A DNA stretch of 26,703 nt. It comes from BM520 sp964474455. Lineage in GTDB: Bacteria; Bacteroidota; Bacteroidia; Bacteroidales; BM520. The DNA lies in contig CAYYSU010000037.1 in assembly GCA_964474455.1 (NCBI GenBank), forward strand, positions 1-26,703, given 5' to 3'. This document shows, in pieces, positions 16,119-23,959 of the stretch (position 1 is the first letter of the stretch; each line of letters opens with the position of its first letter). The position numbers and the translations under genes were made by a program. A model generated the notes under the pieces. The model was not told the origin of the DNA and did not search any database. It was given only the letters and a program-made list of their open reading frames with translations.

Positions 16119-17428
16119 TAGCTCTGGCTATTGCAGCACTTTTTACCGTGCCACTAAAAGCTCAGAAACCTACGTACAGTTATTTCGATTCCCTCACATA
16201 TCGGTTGTATGAAAATGAACAATGGAAAGATCTGTGGGAGGCCGGGATGAATGCTATCAGCCATGATTATGATGGATATTACATGCAAATACGAACAGGT
16301 ATTGCATTGTTTAATGAAGATCGCTATCGCAAAGCCCACAAGTACTTAACCCGGGCCCGGGAGATTTCCCCCAATGAAGTATCTACAGAGTATGCTTATC
16401 TTTCAAAATTATGGAGTGGACACTATATTGAATCAGAGGTAATCAGAGGAACGCTGCCGGTAAGTGTTCAGGAACGGTTAAAAATAACCTCAACGCCTTT
16501 TATCAAATCTACAGAACTTTCATGGGGCACATTTTTCCCCAAAAAAAATGATGCGACAGAGAATATTGAATCCGGTGGTGAGGAATATGGCAGCCGCCTG
16601 ATGTCGAATAGTTTTTCATATTACAGCGCTTCCATTGCTCATCGCCTGGGAAAACGCGGCATCCTGAATCATAAAGCCGGCTTTTTGAAAAAGCATAGTG
16701 ATCTCGTCATTGTTGACTATACCTTTAGCACAAGCACGTATGATTATGATATCGAACAGTTTAACTATTACCTGAGGTGGGATGCCTCTCTGGGCAAAAA
16801 CTGGAGCCTGAACCTGTTTGGTAACAGACTATGGTATAAATACCCTGTTTTTAGTATTATTGATGATTATGGAAGCAATAACTACGGGGCGATGCAGAAA
16901 AAATTCCATAGGGATCATGATTTTGTGGCAGGAGCGACTATTATAAAAAGTTTTGATTTGGCAGATTTATCACTCGAACTGTCAGGGACTTCCATTGGAA
17001 ATGAAAACCAATTCCAGACCACTGCTGCCATAGTACTTTATCCCTTTTACAATCTAAACTTTTACCTTGGAGGAGAGTTTATCTTCAACAAATCGGCATC
17101 GGAGCAACACCTTTTGAGTGGTGGAACAATAGGCGGTAAGCTCAGTCGTTTTCTATGGATAGAAGCAACCGGTATGCTCTCCGACGAAGCTCATTTTTTT
17201 CATCGCCAACACGGATCATTGGTATTCAATGGCCCGGAACTGGTAAATTATATGGCCGGATTAAATGCCATCGTGCTTCCTCTAAAGAAACTTAAATTGT
17301 ATCTTTCATGGCAGCAAAGAGGATATACGAGTTATTTTACCCCCTATGATATAGTGACGGCTCAACAACAACGACCTGCAAACAAAAATTATCAACTAAT
17401 ATCAACTTCTCTGTTATGGACTTTTTAA
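16076..17428 (+). CDS. TPR plus outer-membrane beta-barrel protein (YaiO-like)
   Basis: This 450-residue protein has a signal peptide (cleavage near PLKAQ, residue 30). Residues about 35-110 are helical with TPR character (YYMQIRTGIALFNEDRYRKA, HKYLTRAREISPNE). From about 190 to the end it alternates short amphipathic strands rich in Tyr/Trp/Phe and Gly and ends in SLLWTF, the C-terminal aromatic residue expected of an outer-membrane beta-barrel. This order, TPR then barrel, resembles YaiO-family proteins; the assignment rests on architecture, not on a specific motif. Its ATG lies 43 bp inside the transporter gene, and the signal peptide supports this start. In the operon it is the only candidate for an outer-membrane route. 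Confidence 0.8.
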   Translation: MEKQTKTNSNLQILVALAIAALFTVPLKAQKPTYSYFDSLTYRLYENEQWKDLWEAGMNAISHDYDGYYMQIRTGIALFNEDRYRKAHKYLTRAREISPNEVSTEYAYLSKLWSGHYIESEVIRGTLPVSVQERLKITSTPFIKSTELSWGTFFPKKNDATENIESGGEEYGSRLMSNSFSYYSASIAHRLGKRGILNHKAGFLKKHSDLVIVDYTFSTSTYDYDIEQFNYYLRWDASLGKNWSLNLFGNRLWYKYPVFSIIDDYGSNNYGAMQKKFHRDHDFVAGATIIKSFDLADLSLELSGTSIGNENQFQTTAAIVLYPFYNLNFYLGGEFIFNKSASEQHLLSGGTIGGKLSRFLWIEATGMLSDEAHFFHRQHGSLVFNGPELVNYMAGLNAIVLPLKKLKLYLSWQQRGYTSYFTPYDIVTAQQQRPANKNYQLISTSLLWTF

Positions 17429-18042
17429 AAATAATAATACCGCTTTTTCTACTCTCTTTATGGGCACCGGCAGCAGCCCAAAACAACCTGATAACAGCCT
17501 TTGGCAAGAGCTATGAACTGGAGCAGGAAGAAAAATATACAGAGGCTGCAACCATACTGGAAGCGGTAAACGAAAAAAATAACAATGGCTATGAGATTAA
17601 CCTTCGCTTAGGCTGGCTTAAATATTTGGGTGGCAATTATGATCAATCTGTAAATTATTATCGCAAAGCACTTTCCATCAGACCATATTGCATTGAAGCA
17701 CGTTTTGGTTTGGTATTGCCTCTCACGGTTAAAAACCAATGGGATGAAATTCTTAATATTTACCATGAAATACTGGAGATTGACCCTCAAAATACAAAGG
17801 CCAACTACCAAGTTGGTGTTATCTACTACCACAGGGGTCAGTTTGAAAAAGCCGATGCACACTTAAAGAAGGTGGTAAACCTTTATCCGTTCGATTACGA
17901 CTCCTTGCTGATGCTGGCATGGACGAAATTGAAGATGGGACAGATAAGCGACGCTAAAGTACTGTTTAACAAGGTGTTGTTGTATGACCCTCAGGACGAG
18001 TCTGCACAGCAGGGTTTGGATCTTTTGAATTCAAAAAAGTAA
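17416..18042 (+). CDS. Periplasmic tetratricopeptide-repeat protein
   Basis: This 208-residue protein has a signal peptide (MDFLKIIIPLFLLSLWAPAA, then AQ) and about four or five consecutive TPR units, for example ALSIRP, ILEIDP, VVNLYP and VLLYDP as the repeat ends. Nothing else is encoded, so it should be a periplasmic scaffold. It overlaps the barrel gene by 13 bp and is the last gene of the plus-strand cluster; the next gene converges 31 bp away. A role in joining the barrel protein to the transporter fusion is inference. Confidence 0.85.
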   Translation: MDFLKIIIPLFLLSLWAPAAAQNNLITAFGKSYELEQEEKYTEAATILEAVNEKNNNGYEINLRLGWLKYLGGNYDQSVNYYRKALSIRPYCIEARFGLVLPLTVKNQWDEILNIYHEILEIDPQNTKANYQVGVIYYHRGQFEKADAHLKKVVNLYPFDYDSLLMLAWTKLKMGQISDAKVLFNKVLLYDPQDESAQQGLDLLNSKK

Positions 18043-18073
18043 ATAATTTTAATTATTGACAAGATAGGTATTG

Positions 18074-19252
18074 TTACATTAGCTTTTGATATACCATCCA
18101 CCATCGCTCCGGGATATCGTTTGCGCAGGCATCCTGGTAATCATTGTATGAGCATGGCACCATGTAATGGCGCTCGTAACGTTTCTTAATATTTTGAGCA
18201 CACTGCACCTCCATCCACCAGCGATCACTCTTCTTCGATTTGTAGAATATCAAATCATCATCATGATTCTCAACGGGCACAACATAACGTAAATAATCAG
18301 ATTTATCTTTGTCTCTGTAGGGGAAATCATTTTTGCGCTGCACATATCCTTCACAGAAATACCATATCATCTGAGCGATAAGAATGGCTGTTTGTCGGTT
18401 ATTGTCATACAGTGGATTATACTCAAACAGTCCCAGCATGGAGAGCTTATCGCTAAGTCCGGCGTATCTCATAATCTGGCATATCTCATCACCGAAGAAG
18501 CCGTTAGGTCCGGCATTTTTGTTCCCCGGGGCTTCAGCCTGACGAACAGCAGAGATATCCACGGTCATCATATCAGCATTTCGCACAATGGGCTCTACCT
18601 CTTCCATGTTAGCCCTTACATTGCCAAGACGATAGGTATCAAAGAAGAGTTTGCTCATAAGGTTCACGGCGTCATTATCAACATAATACGACTGGTATCC
18701 CAGGTTAGTATAATTAAAAAGATAGTTGGGCTGATGCAGAAGAATTTTGCTGAGGTAAGATTGTGAAGAAAGATCTGACTCTTCCTCACCAATATCGAAG
18801 CGGCTGTCCACACTAACAATATTGATAATCTGCCCCAGCTCTTCATACGATTTATATGCTGCCCATGTGATATCCTGGCTTCCACCGAGTAAAACCGGCA
18901 CCACATTCATCTTAAGCAATTCGCTACACACGGCACTCAGGGCAAAAAAAGTATCATTAAGACTATGACCCCTTTTTATGTTTCCCAGATCCACGATACC
19001 GATATTCCATTTTCCGGGAAAAAGCTGAAATAGCTGCTCTCTGATTCTGTCAGGTCCCTGTGCACAACCATCATTATTAATATTTCCCCGTTCTTCGGGC
19101 ACACCGATAATGGCGATATTCGCCTTTTCTACATCAGGGAAAGTGTTATCGCCGCTATATATGGTACATATCTCAAACATCCTGGGACGTAGCGACACCG
19201 GAATGTTCAAAGAATCTACCTTTACAGGGTCAAAATATACCGAGAGTTCCAT
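18074..19252 (-). CDS. Arginase/formimidoylglutamase-family protein with degenerate metal site
   Basis: This 392-residue protein has the ureohydrolase fold: GVPEERGN near the N-terminus, a GPDRIRE helix, LLGGSQDIT, VSVDSRFDIG and a TVDISAVRQAEAP strand. Five of the manganese-binding or adjacent positions differ from active enzymes: GGDHS is GGSQD (His to Q126), DAHxD is DSRFD (His to R151, D149 and D153 kept) and DxDxxD is DISAVR (D232 kept, later Asp residues lost). Classical arginase or agmatinase chemistry is therefore doubtful. A C-terminal extension of about 80 residues (YRDKDKSDYLRYVVP onwards) is rich in charged and aromatic residues. It lies 46 bp downstream of topA on the same strand and is probably cotranscribed. 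Automated annotation may call it arginase or formimidoylglutamase; I expect a structural or regulatory role instead. Confidence 0.83.
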   Translation of the reverse strand: MELSVYFDPVKVDSLNIPVSLRPRMFEICTIYSGDNTFPDVEKANIAIIGVPEERGNINNDGCAQGPDRIREQLFQLFPGKWNIGIVDLGNIKRGHSLNDTFFALSAVCSELLKMNVVPVLLGGSQDITWAAYKSYEELGQIINIVSVDSRFDIGEEESDLSSQSYLSKILLHQPNYLFNYTNLGYQSYYVDNDAVNLMSKLFFDTYRLGNVRANMEEVEPIVRNADMMTVDISAVRQAEAPGNKNAGPNGFFGDEICQIMRYAGLSDKLSMLGLFEYNPLYDNNRQTAILIAQMIWYFCEGYVQRKNDFPYRDKDKSDYLRYVVPVENHDDDLIFYKSKKSDRWWMEVQCAQNIKKRYERHYMVPCSYNDYQDACANDIPERWWMVYQKLM

Positions 19253-19298
19253 TTACTGCAATTTTGTTTATCAATTTACGGCAGTCAGGCCTCAAAGG

Positions 19299-21623
19299 TT
19301 ACTTCTTAGAGCGAGTAGTTTTCGTTTTCTTCTTACCTCGTTGTTCCTCGGCCATTTTAAGGCACTCTTCACGTGTGAGAGCTTTTGGATCCTGTGTTTT
19401 AGGAATTCTAAAATTCTCTTTTTCGATCTTTATATATGGACCATAACGACCGTTCAACACATATACAACAGGTTCTCCCTCGAAAGTAGCGATCTCGTTC
19501 TGACGATCCTTCTCTCTTTTGGCTTCGATAAGTTCAATAGCTCTTTCCATATCTATTGATGCCGGGTCATCAGTTTTTGCCAGAGAAAAGAACTTATTAT
19601 TATGGCGCACATAAGGCCCGAAACGACCTATTGCCACCGATAAATCATAACTTTCATACTGACCAAGCTTACGAGGAAATTCAAAGAGTTTTAGTGCCTC
19701 GGCAAGATCAATATCATCCATTGACTGACCCTTCTTAAGACCGGCAAAGCGGGGTTTCTCTTCATCTTCTTTCTCACCGATTTGCACCATGGGTCCAAAG
19801 CGGCCAATTTTCACATATATGTTTTTTCCTGTTTCCGGATCAACACCAAGTAGGCGCTCACCTTTTACTTTCTCGGTACTCTTCAGTGCCACTTCAACAC
19901 TTTCGTGGAATGGGCCGTAGAAATCTTTGATCATCACGTTCCACCCCATTTTTCCATGTGCTATTTCATCAAATCCCTTCTCTACGCTGGCGGTAAAATT
20001 ATAATCCATTACATCACTAAAATTCTTCATCAGGAATTCATTTACCAGTTTACCGATGTCAGAAGGAACCAGTTTATTTTTAATAACGCCATAGTGTTCT
20101 GATTTTTTCTTTTCGGAAATGCTATATTCCTTAAGAGTAAGTATCTCATAATCACGTTTTTTTCCTGGTGCTGAAGCCCTCTCAACATATCCTCTTTTCT
20201 GTATTGTGGAGATAGTAGGAGCATAAGTTGACGGGCGACCTATTCCCAGCTCTTCCATACGTTTTACAAGGCTTGCTTCAGAGTAGCGGAATGGTGGTGT
20301 AGTAAATTTTTGTGTTGCGTTAATGGTATCAGCATTCAATTTGTCTCCTGCTACGAGAGGAGGCAGCACACCTTTGATATCCTCGTCATCCTCATCGTCT
20401 CGGGACTCAAAGTAAACTTTCAGGAAACCATCGAATATGAGAACTTCGCCTTTCGCCTGGAAATGTTCTTTAGAGGTGCTGATGCCTATAGTAACGGTTG
20501 TTTTTTCAAACTTTGCGTCGCTCATCTGCGAAGCGATGGTACGCTTCCATATCAAGTCATATAGCTTCACCTGGGCCGGATCGCCGGTGATATGCTGAGT
20601 GGTAAGGTAAGTAGGGCGTATGGCTTCATGAGCCTCCTGAGCTCCTTTAGCCTTGGTAGTATAGCGACGAGTTTTTACGTGATTTTCTCCATACAGCTCA
20701 GTGATTTTCTCTTTCGCCATGGCGATAGCCATTTTCGACAGGTTCAACGAGTCGGTACGCATATATGTAATTTTTCCCGATTCATAGAGCTGCTGTGCTA
20801 TGAGCATAGTCTTAGAAACAGAAAAACCAAGCTTACGTGATGCCTCCTGCTGAAGTGTGGAGGTAGTAAACGGTGGTGCAGGAGTTTTTGTTGCCGGTTT
20901 TGTCTCTACATCAGAGATAGAAAATTCTGCGCCCTGGCACTCAGCAAGAAAAGAGAGTGCCGCTTCACGAGAGTTAAAACGCTTCGGCAGCTCAGCTTCC
21001 AGGTTCGTTTTAGAACCATTTTTATCAACAATAAAAACAGCTGTTACCTTATAATAATCTTTAGATTCGAATTTTTTTATTTCCTGATCACGCTCAACGA
21101 TAAGCCTGACAGCCACAGATTGAACACGACCGGCAGAAAGTGAAGGTTTTACCTTCTTCCACAGAACGGGAGAGAGCTCAAAACCAACCAGACGATCAAG
21201 GATACGTCGAGCCTGCTGAGCATTCACCAGATTGATATCGATGCTACGTGGGTTTTTAATAGCTTCAAGAATTGCCGCTTTTGTAATCTCATGAAAAACA
21301 ATACGTTTTGTCTTTTCAGGATCCAGCTTCAGAGTTTCCGCCAGATGCCAGGATATGGCCTCCCCTTCGCGGTCTTCATCCGAAGCAAGCCAGATGACTT
21401 CTGCCTCTTTAGCGAGTTTTTGCAACTCCTTTACGACTTTTGTCTTATCGCTGCTTATTTCATAATCCGGCTTGAAATCATTATTAATATCAACTCCCAG
21501 ATCTTTTTTTGCCAGATCGCGAACGTGACCAAAGCTGGATTTTACTATAAAATCTTTCCCTAAAAATCCCTCAATAGTTTTGGCCTTAGCCGGTGACTCC
21601 ACAATTACAAGATTCTTTACCAT
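19299..21623 (-). CDS. topA: DNA topoisomerase I (type IA)
   Basis: This 774-residue enzyme relaxes negatively supercoiled DNA through a 5'-phosphotyrosine intermediate. The N-terminal TOPRIM domain has VESPAKAKTIEGFLG (Glu8) and ASDEDREGEAISWHL. Domains around RILDRLVGFELSPVLW and AGRVQSVAVRLIVERD follow, and the active-site tyrosine is Y287 in ITYMRTDS. SEASLVKRMEELGIGRPSTY is the usual later block. The C-terminus has no four-cysteine zinc fingers; it carries three cysteine-free repeats built on KIGRFGPMVQ, AIGRFGPYVR and LNGRYGPYIK, then a basic tail (KKKTKTTRSKK). This is the arrangement found in several non-proteobacterial TopA proteins. It diverges from miaB and precedes the degenerate arginase gene. 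Confidence 0.97.
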   Translation of the reverse strand: MVKNLVIVESPAKAKTIEGFLGKDFIVKSSFGHVRDLAKKDLGVDINNDFKPDYEISSDKTKVVKELQKLAKEAEVIWLASDEDREGEAISWHLAETLKLDPEKTKRIVFHEITKAAILEAIKNPRSIDINLVNAQQARRILDRLVGFELSPVLWKKVKPSLSAGRVQSVAVRLIVERDQEIKKFESKDYYKVTAVFIVDKNGSKTNLEAELPKRFNSREAALSFLAECQGAEFSISDVETKPATKTPAPPFTTSTLQQEASRKLGFSVSKTMLIAQQLYESGKITYMRTDSLNLSKMAIAMAKEKITELYGENHVKTRRYTTKAKGAQEAHEAIRPTYLTTQHITGDPAQVKLYDLIWKRTIASQMSDAKFEKTTVTIGISTSKEHFQAKGEVLIFDGFLKVYFESRDDEDDEDIKGVLPPLVAGDKLNADTINATQKFTTPPFRYSEASLVKRMEELGIGRPSTYAPTISTIQKRGYVERASAPGKKRDYEILTLKEYSISEKKKSEHYGVIKNKLVPSDIGKLVNEFLMKNFSDVMDYNFTASVEKGFDEIAHGKMGWNVMIKDFYGPFHESVEVALKSTEKVKGERLLGVDPETGKNIYVKIGRFGPMVQIGEKEDEEKPRFAGLKKGQSMDDIDLAEALKLFEFPRKLGQYESYDLSVAIGRFGPYVRHNNKFFSLAKTDDPASIDMERAIELIEAKREKDRQNEIATFEGEPVVYVLNGRYGPYIKIEKENFRIPKTQDPKALTREECLKMAEEQRGKKKTKTTRSKK

Positions 21624-21808
21624 AAACTTAACTTATTGTTTATCAGATATTTTGCCCTAAAATAATTCATTTTTCGTGAAGAAAATCACTCTCCTTCAAC
21701 GGTATCAGGTATTCTATTTCGGGCACAAAATTATAATTTTCTTTTTCATTTACACTTATATTCAAGGTGTAATATAAAAAACATCCATTTCTATCATCCC
21801 AATTTTAC

Positions 21809-21816
21809 TAATTTTG
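21809..21816 (+). promoter_or_regulatory. Probable -7 element for miaB
   Basis: TAATTTTG fits TAnnTTTG. A -33-like TTTC lies at 21788-21791, giving a spacer of 17, shorter than usual. The miaB ATG is about 45 bases downstream. No comparably good element is seen for the divergent topA gene in the same 237-bp gap. Confidence 0.5.
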
Positions 21817-21860
21817 CCATGCATTTATTGTTAATGCAATAAGAATGAAAATGTAACCCC

Positions 21861-23198
21861 ATGGAAGTAAAAAATAATAAATATATATATATAGAGACAT
21901 ATGGTTGTCAGATGAATTTTTCAGACAGCGAGATCGTGGGTTCAGTAATGTCGGAACACGATTATTCTATAACAGAAAATATTAATGAAGCCGATATAAT
22001 ACTTCTAAACACATGCTCTATACGCGACAATGCAGAGCAGCGGATTTATAAGCGACTTCATGAGCTTGCAGCATTAAAAAAGAAAAAGAAAAATATTAAA
22101 ATAGGTGTTATTGGGTGCATGGCCGAGCGGCTTCAGGAGAAGCTTTTCAAGGAAGAGACAATAGTAGATGTTATGGCAGGCCCGGATTCATACCGCGATC
22201 TACCCCGATTGCTCGACACAACTGAAGACGGACATAAAGCGATAAATATATTGCTTTCCACAACAGAGACATACGACAATATCACTCCGGTACGCCTGAT
22301 GAGTAATGGCGTTTCTGCTTTTATAAGCATAATGCGCGGATGCGAGAACTTCTGTACATACTGCGTGGTGCCATATACACGCGGAAAAGAGCGGAGCCGC
22401 GATCCACAAACAATCGTTAATGAAGCAAGAGATCTTTTCCATAAGAGTTTTAGAGAAGTAACTCTTTTGGGGCAAAATGTAAACTCGTATCGTTGGGAAA
22501 TCGGTGAGCATGAGCATCTCACATTCCCCGCACTGCTGAAAAAAGTAGCTGCCATAAGCCCACAGCTGAGGATTCGCTATGCTACCTCACACCCCAAAGA
22601 CCTCAGCGACGACCTGCTGAAGGTAATGAAGGAGAATTCAAATATCTGCCGTAATATACACCTGCCATGTCAGTCTGGAAGCACAGAAGTGCTAAAACGC
22701 ATGAACAGAAAATATACCCGCGAGTGGTACATGGATCGTATCAGCGCAATAAAAAAATTTCTGCCGGAAGCAACAATAACAACCGATATCATTGCCGGTT
22801 TTTGTGGCGAAACAGAGGATGACCACCAGCTTACACTTGACATGATGAAGTGGGTAAGATACGACTATGCCTTCATGTTTAAATACTCTCAGAGACCAGG
22901 CACCGTTGCGGCAAAACGCTTCCCCGATGATGTTCCGGAAGAAGTCAAAGGCAGAAGACTCAGTGAGATCATCGCCCTGCAGCAGGAGCTATCCCATGAA
23001 AGCAATAAAGCTGAAGTGGGCAAGACATTTGAAGTTCTTGTGGAGGGAGTATCCAAACGCAGCGAGAAGCAGGTTTTTGGGCGCAACTCCCAAAACAAAG
23101 TGGTGGTTTTCGACCGCCACGATTTCAAAGCCGGCGATTATGTAATGGTAAAAGTAGTGGACTGTACATCTGCCACACTGCTGGGAGTGGCAAATTGA
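21861..23198 (+). CDS. miaB: tRNA (N6-isopentenyladenosine-37) methylthiotransferase MiaB
   Basis: This 445-residue radical-SAM enzyme adds the 2-methylthio group to i6A37 in tRNAs reading UNN codons. All three parts are present: the N-terminal UPF0004 domain with cluster ligands C16 (YGCQMNFSDSE), C52 (NTCSIRDNAEQ) and C86 (GCMAE); the radical-SAM core with C161-x3-C165-x2-C168 (RGCENFCTYCVVPYTRG); and a C-terminal TRAM domain (from about 375, FEVLVEGVSKRSEKQVFGR). The NTCSIRDNAEQ and MRGCENFCTYC wording favours MiaB over MtaB or RimO. Its ATG follows an A-rich leader without a Shine-Dalgarno site. A tiny 4-bp hairpin with seven T after the stop (23190-23210) may act as a weak terminator. 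Confidence 0.97.
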   Translation: MEVKNNKYIYIETYGCQMNFSDSEIVGSVMSEHDYSITENINEADIILLNTCSIRDNAEQRIYKRLHELAALKKKKKNIKIGVIGCMAERLQEKLFKEETIVDVMAGPDSYRDLPRLLDTTEDGHKAINILLSTTETYDNITPVRLMSNGVSAFISIMRGCENFCTYCVVPYTRGKERSRDPQTIVNEARDLFHKSFREVTLLGQNVNSYRWEIGEHEHLTFPALLKKVAAISPQLRIRYATSHPKDLSDDLLKVMKENSNICRNIHLPCQSGSTEVLKRMNRKYTREWYMDRISAIKKFLPEATITTDIIAGFCGETEDDHQLTLDMMKWVRYDYAFMFKYSQRPGTVAAKRFPDDVPEEVKGRRLSEIIALQQELSHESNKAEVGKTFEVLVEGVSKRSEKQVFGRNSQNKVVVFDRHDFKAGDYVMVKVVDCTSATLLGVAN

Positions 23199-23285
23199 AT
23201 TGCTTTTTTTACACATCAGGATACGGACTAGATGAAAATCTAAAGTAAAATAATGCGACCTTCTTTGTTTTAGTATGCTTATTTT

Positions 23286-23882
23286 TTGAAAACACAAAAC
23301 AGTAATACCCTGCTAATTAACAGATTAAAAAATCAAAGGGCATATAAAACTGTGTTTTCTGATATTGGTGTTAAAATTTTCGTACATTTACAATCAACTA
23401 CTCATATTATATTAAAAATAAAAAAACCAAACAAACCAATTATTGCGGCTGTAGTATTCTTACTGGGTCTCATAATTATTCCTAATATGGGATATTCTCA
23501 AAGTCAACAGGATCAAAAGGAAATTTTACAATGTTGCATTGATTTTTCAGAGATTCAAAATCGTTATCCGGAAGATGCGAATGGGGATAAGTTAGCAGTA
23601 CGAATAATGCAGCATACCGTGAGCTTTTCAAACGATATGGAAATCCAAAAATTTGGGGAAAACGTTATTTTTTATGAAAAAGATGAAATTTACACCCTAA
23701 ATACAATTGCATTTCTTCGCTTCGAGAAATTTGATGTTGAAGGGATTAATGCGAATGTTATTTTTGAGTTCAACCATAATCGGCAAGACCCTTCTACATC
23801 ATCTATGTTGTATATTACATTACAGTTGGAGAAGGAAAACAATCAATGGAGTATTAATGAATATACAATATTAGGGAGGTAA
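23286..23882 (+). CDS. Small secreted protein of unknown function, start codon uncertain
   Basis: The frame is open from a TTG at 23286 for 198 residues, but the natural N-terminus is probably near the signal peptide, whose hydrophobic core (PIIAAVVFLLGLIIIPNMGY) sits at about residues 51-70 and is cut near SQS. There is no in-frame ATG before it; a GTG occurs at 23352, and a -7-like TACATTTA at 23383-23390 lies just before the signal peptide, after which only ATT, ATA or TTA codons are available. The mature part (about 125 residues) ends in a beta strand pattern YITLQLEKENNQWSINEYTI, which recalls NTF2-like or lumazine-binding-like small proteins; I do not recognise the family. It lies 2 bp before the natural ATG of the next gene, so the two form a pair. 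Confidence 0.6.
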   Translation: MKTQNSNTLLINRLKNQRAYKTVFSDIGVKIFVHLQSTTHIILKIKKPNKPIIAAVVFLLGLIIIPNMGYSQSQQDQKEILQCCIDFSEIQNRYPEDANGDKLAVRIMQHTVSFSNDMEIQKFGENVIFYEKDEIYTLNTIAFLRFEKFDVEGINANVIFEFNHNRQDPSTSSMLYITLQLEKENNQWSINEYTILGR

Positions 23883-23884
23883 AT

Positions 23885-23959
23885 ATGAAAATAATTATTA
23901 CTCGTATTCAAAAAAAACATCTCGGTTATTTCATTAGTTTAATCATTGTAATATGACTG
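23885..23959 (+). other. Interrupted natural 5' end of the NIDO-like gene (in-frame TGA at codon 24)
   Basis: An ATG at 23885 is in frame with the long reading frame that follows and encodes a good signal peptide start (MKIIITRIQKKHLGYFISLI, then IVI), but codon 24 (23954-23956) is TGA, in the middle of the hydrophobic core; the frame then continues LLVSSNLYSQ. A TGG at this place would restore a normal signal peptide. Nonsense mutation, strain-level phase variation or a base-calling error are the possible explanations. Confidence 0.7.

Noticed and set aside
18042..18057. AT-only inverted repeat between the converging TPR and arginase-family genes as a terminator
   Set aside because: The stem is seven A/T pairs with a two-base loop and no T tract, so it would be too unstable.
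11492..19252. An arginine to agmatine to urea pathway linking the decarboxylase, the urea-type channel and the arginase-family gene
   Set aside because: The arginase-family gene is on the opposite strand, belongs with topA and lacks most metal ligands; the decarboxylase substrate is unknown. The shared urea theme may be coincidence.
21657..21664. TATTTTAG on the minus strand as a topA -7 element
   Set aside because: It lacks the final TTTG and no -33 element lies at the proper spacing.
21880..21894. TA-dinucleotide run near the miaB start as a repeat or slippage tract
   Set aside because: It encodes the conserved N-terminal strand of MiaB (KYIYIET) and is short.
23190..23210. Hairpin plus seven T after miaB as an intrinsic terminator
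   Set aside because: The stem is only four base pairs; mentioned under miaB but not listed as a feature.
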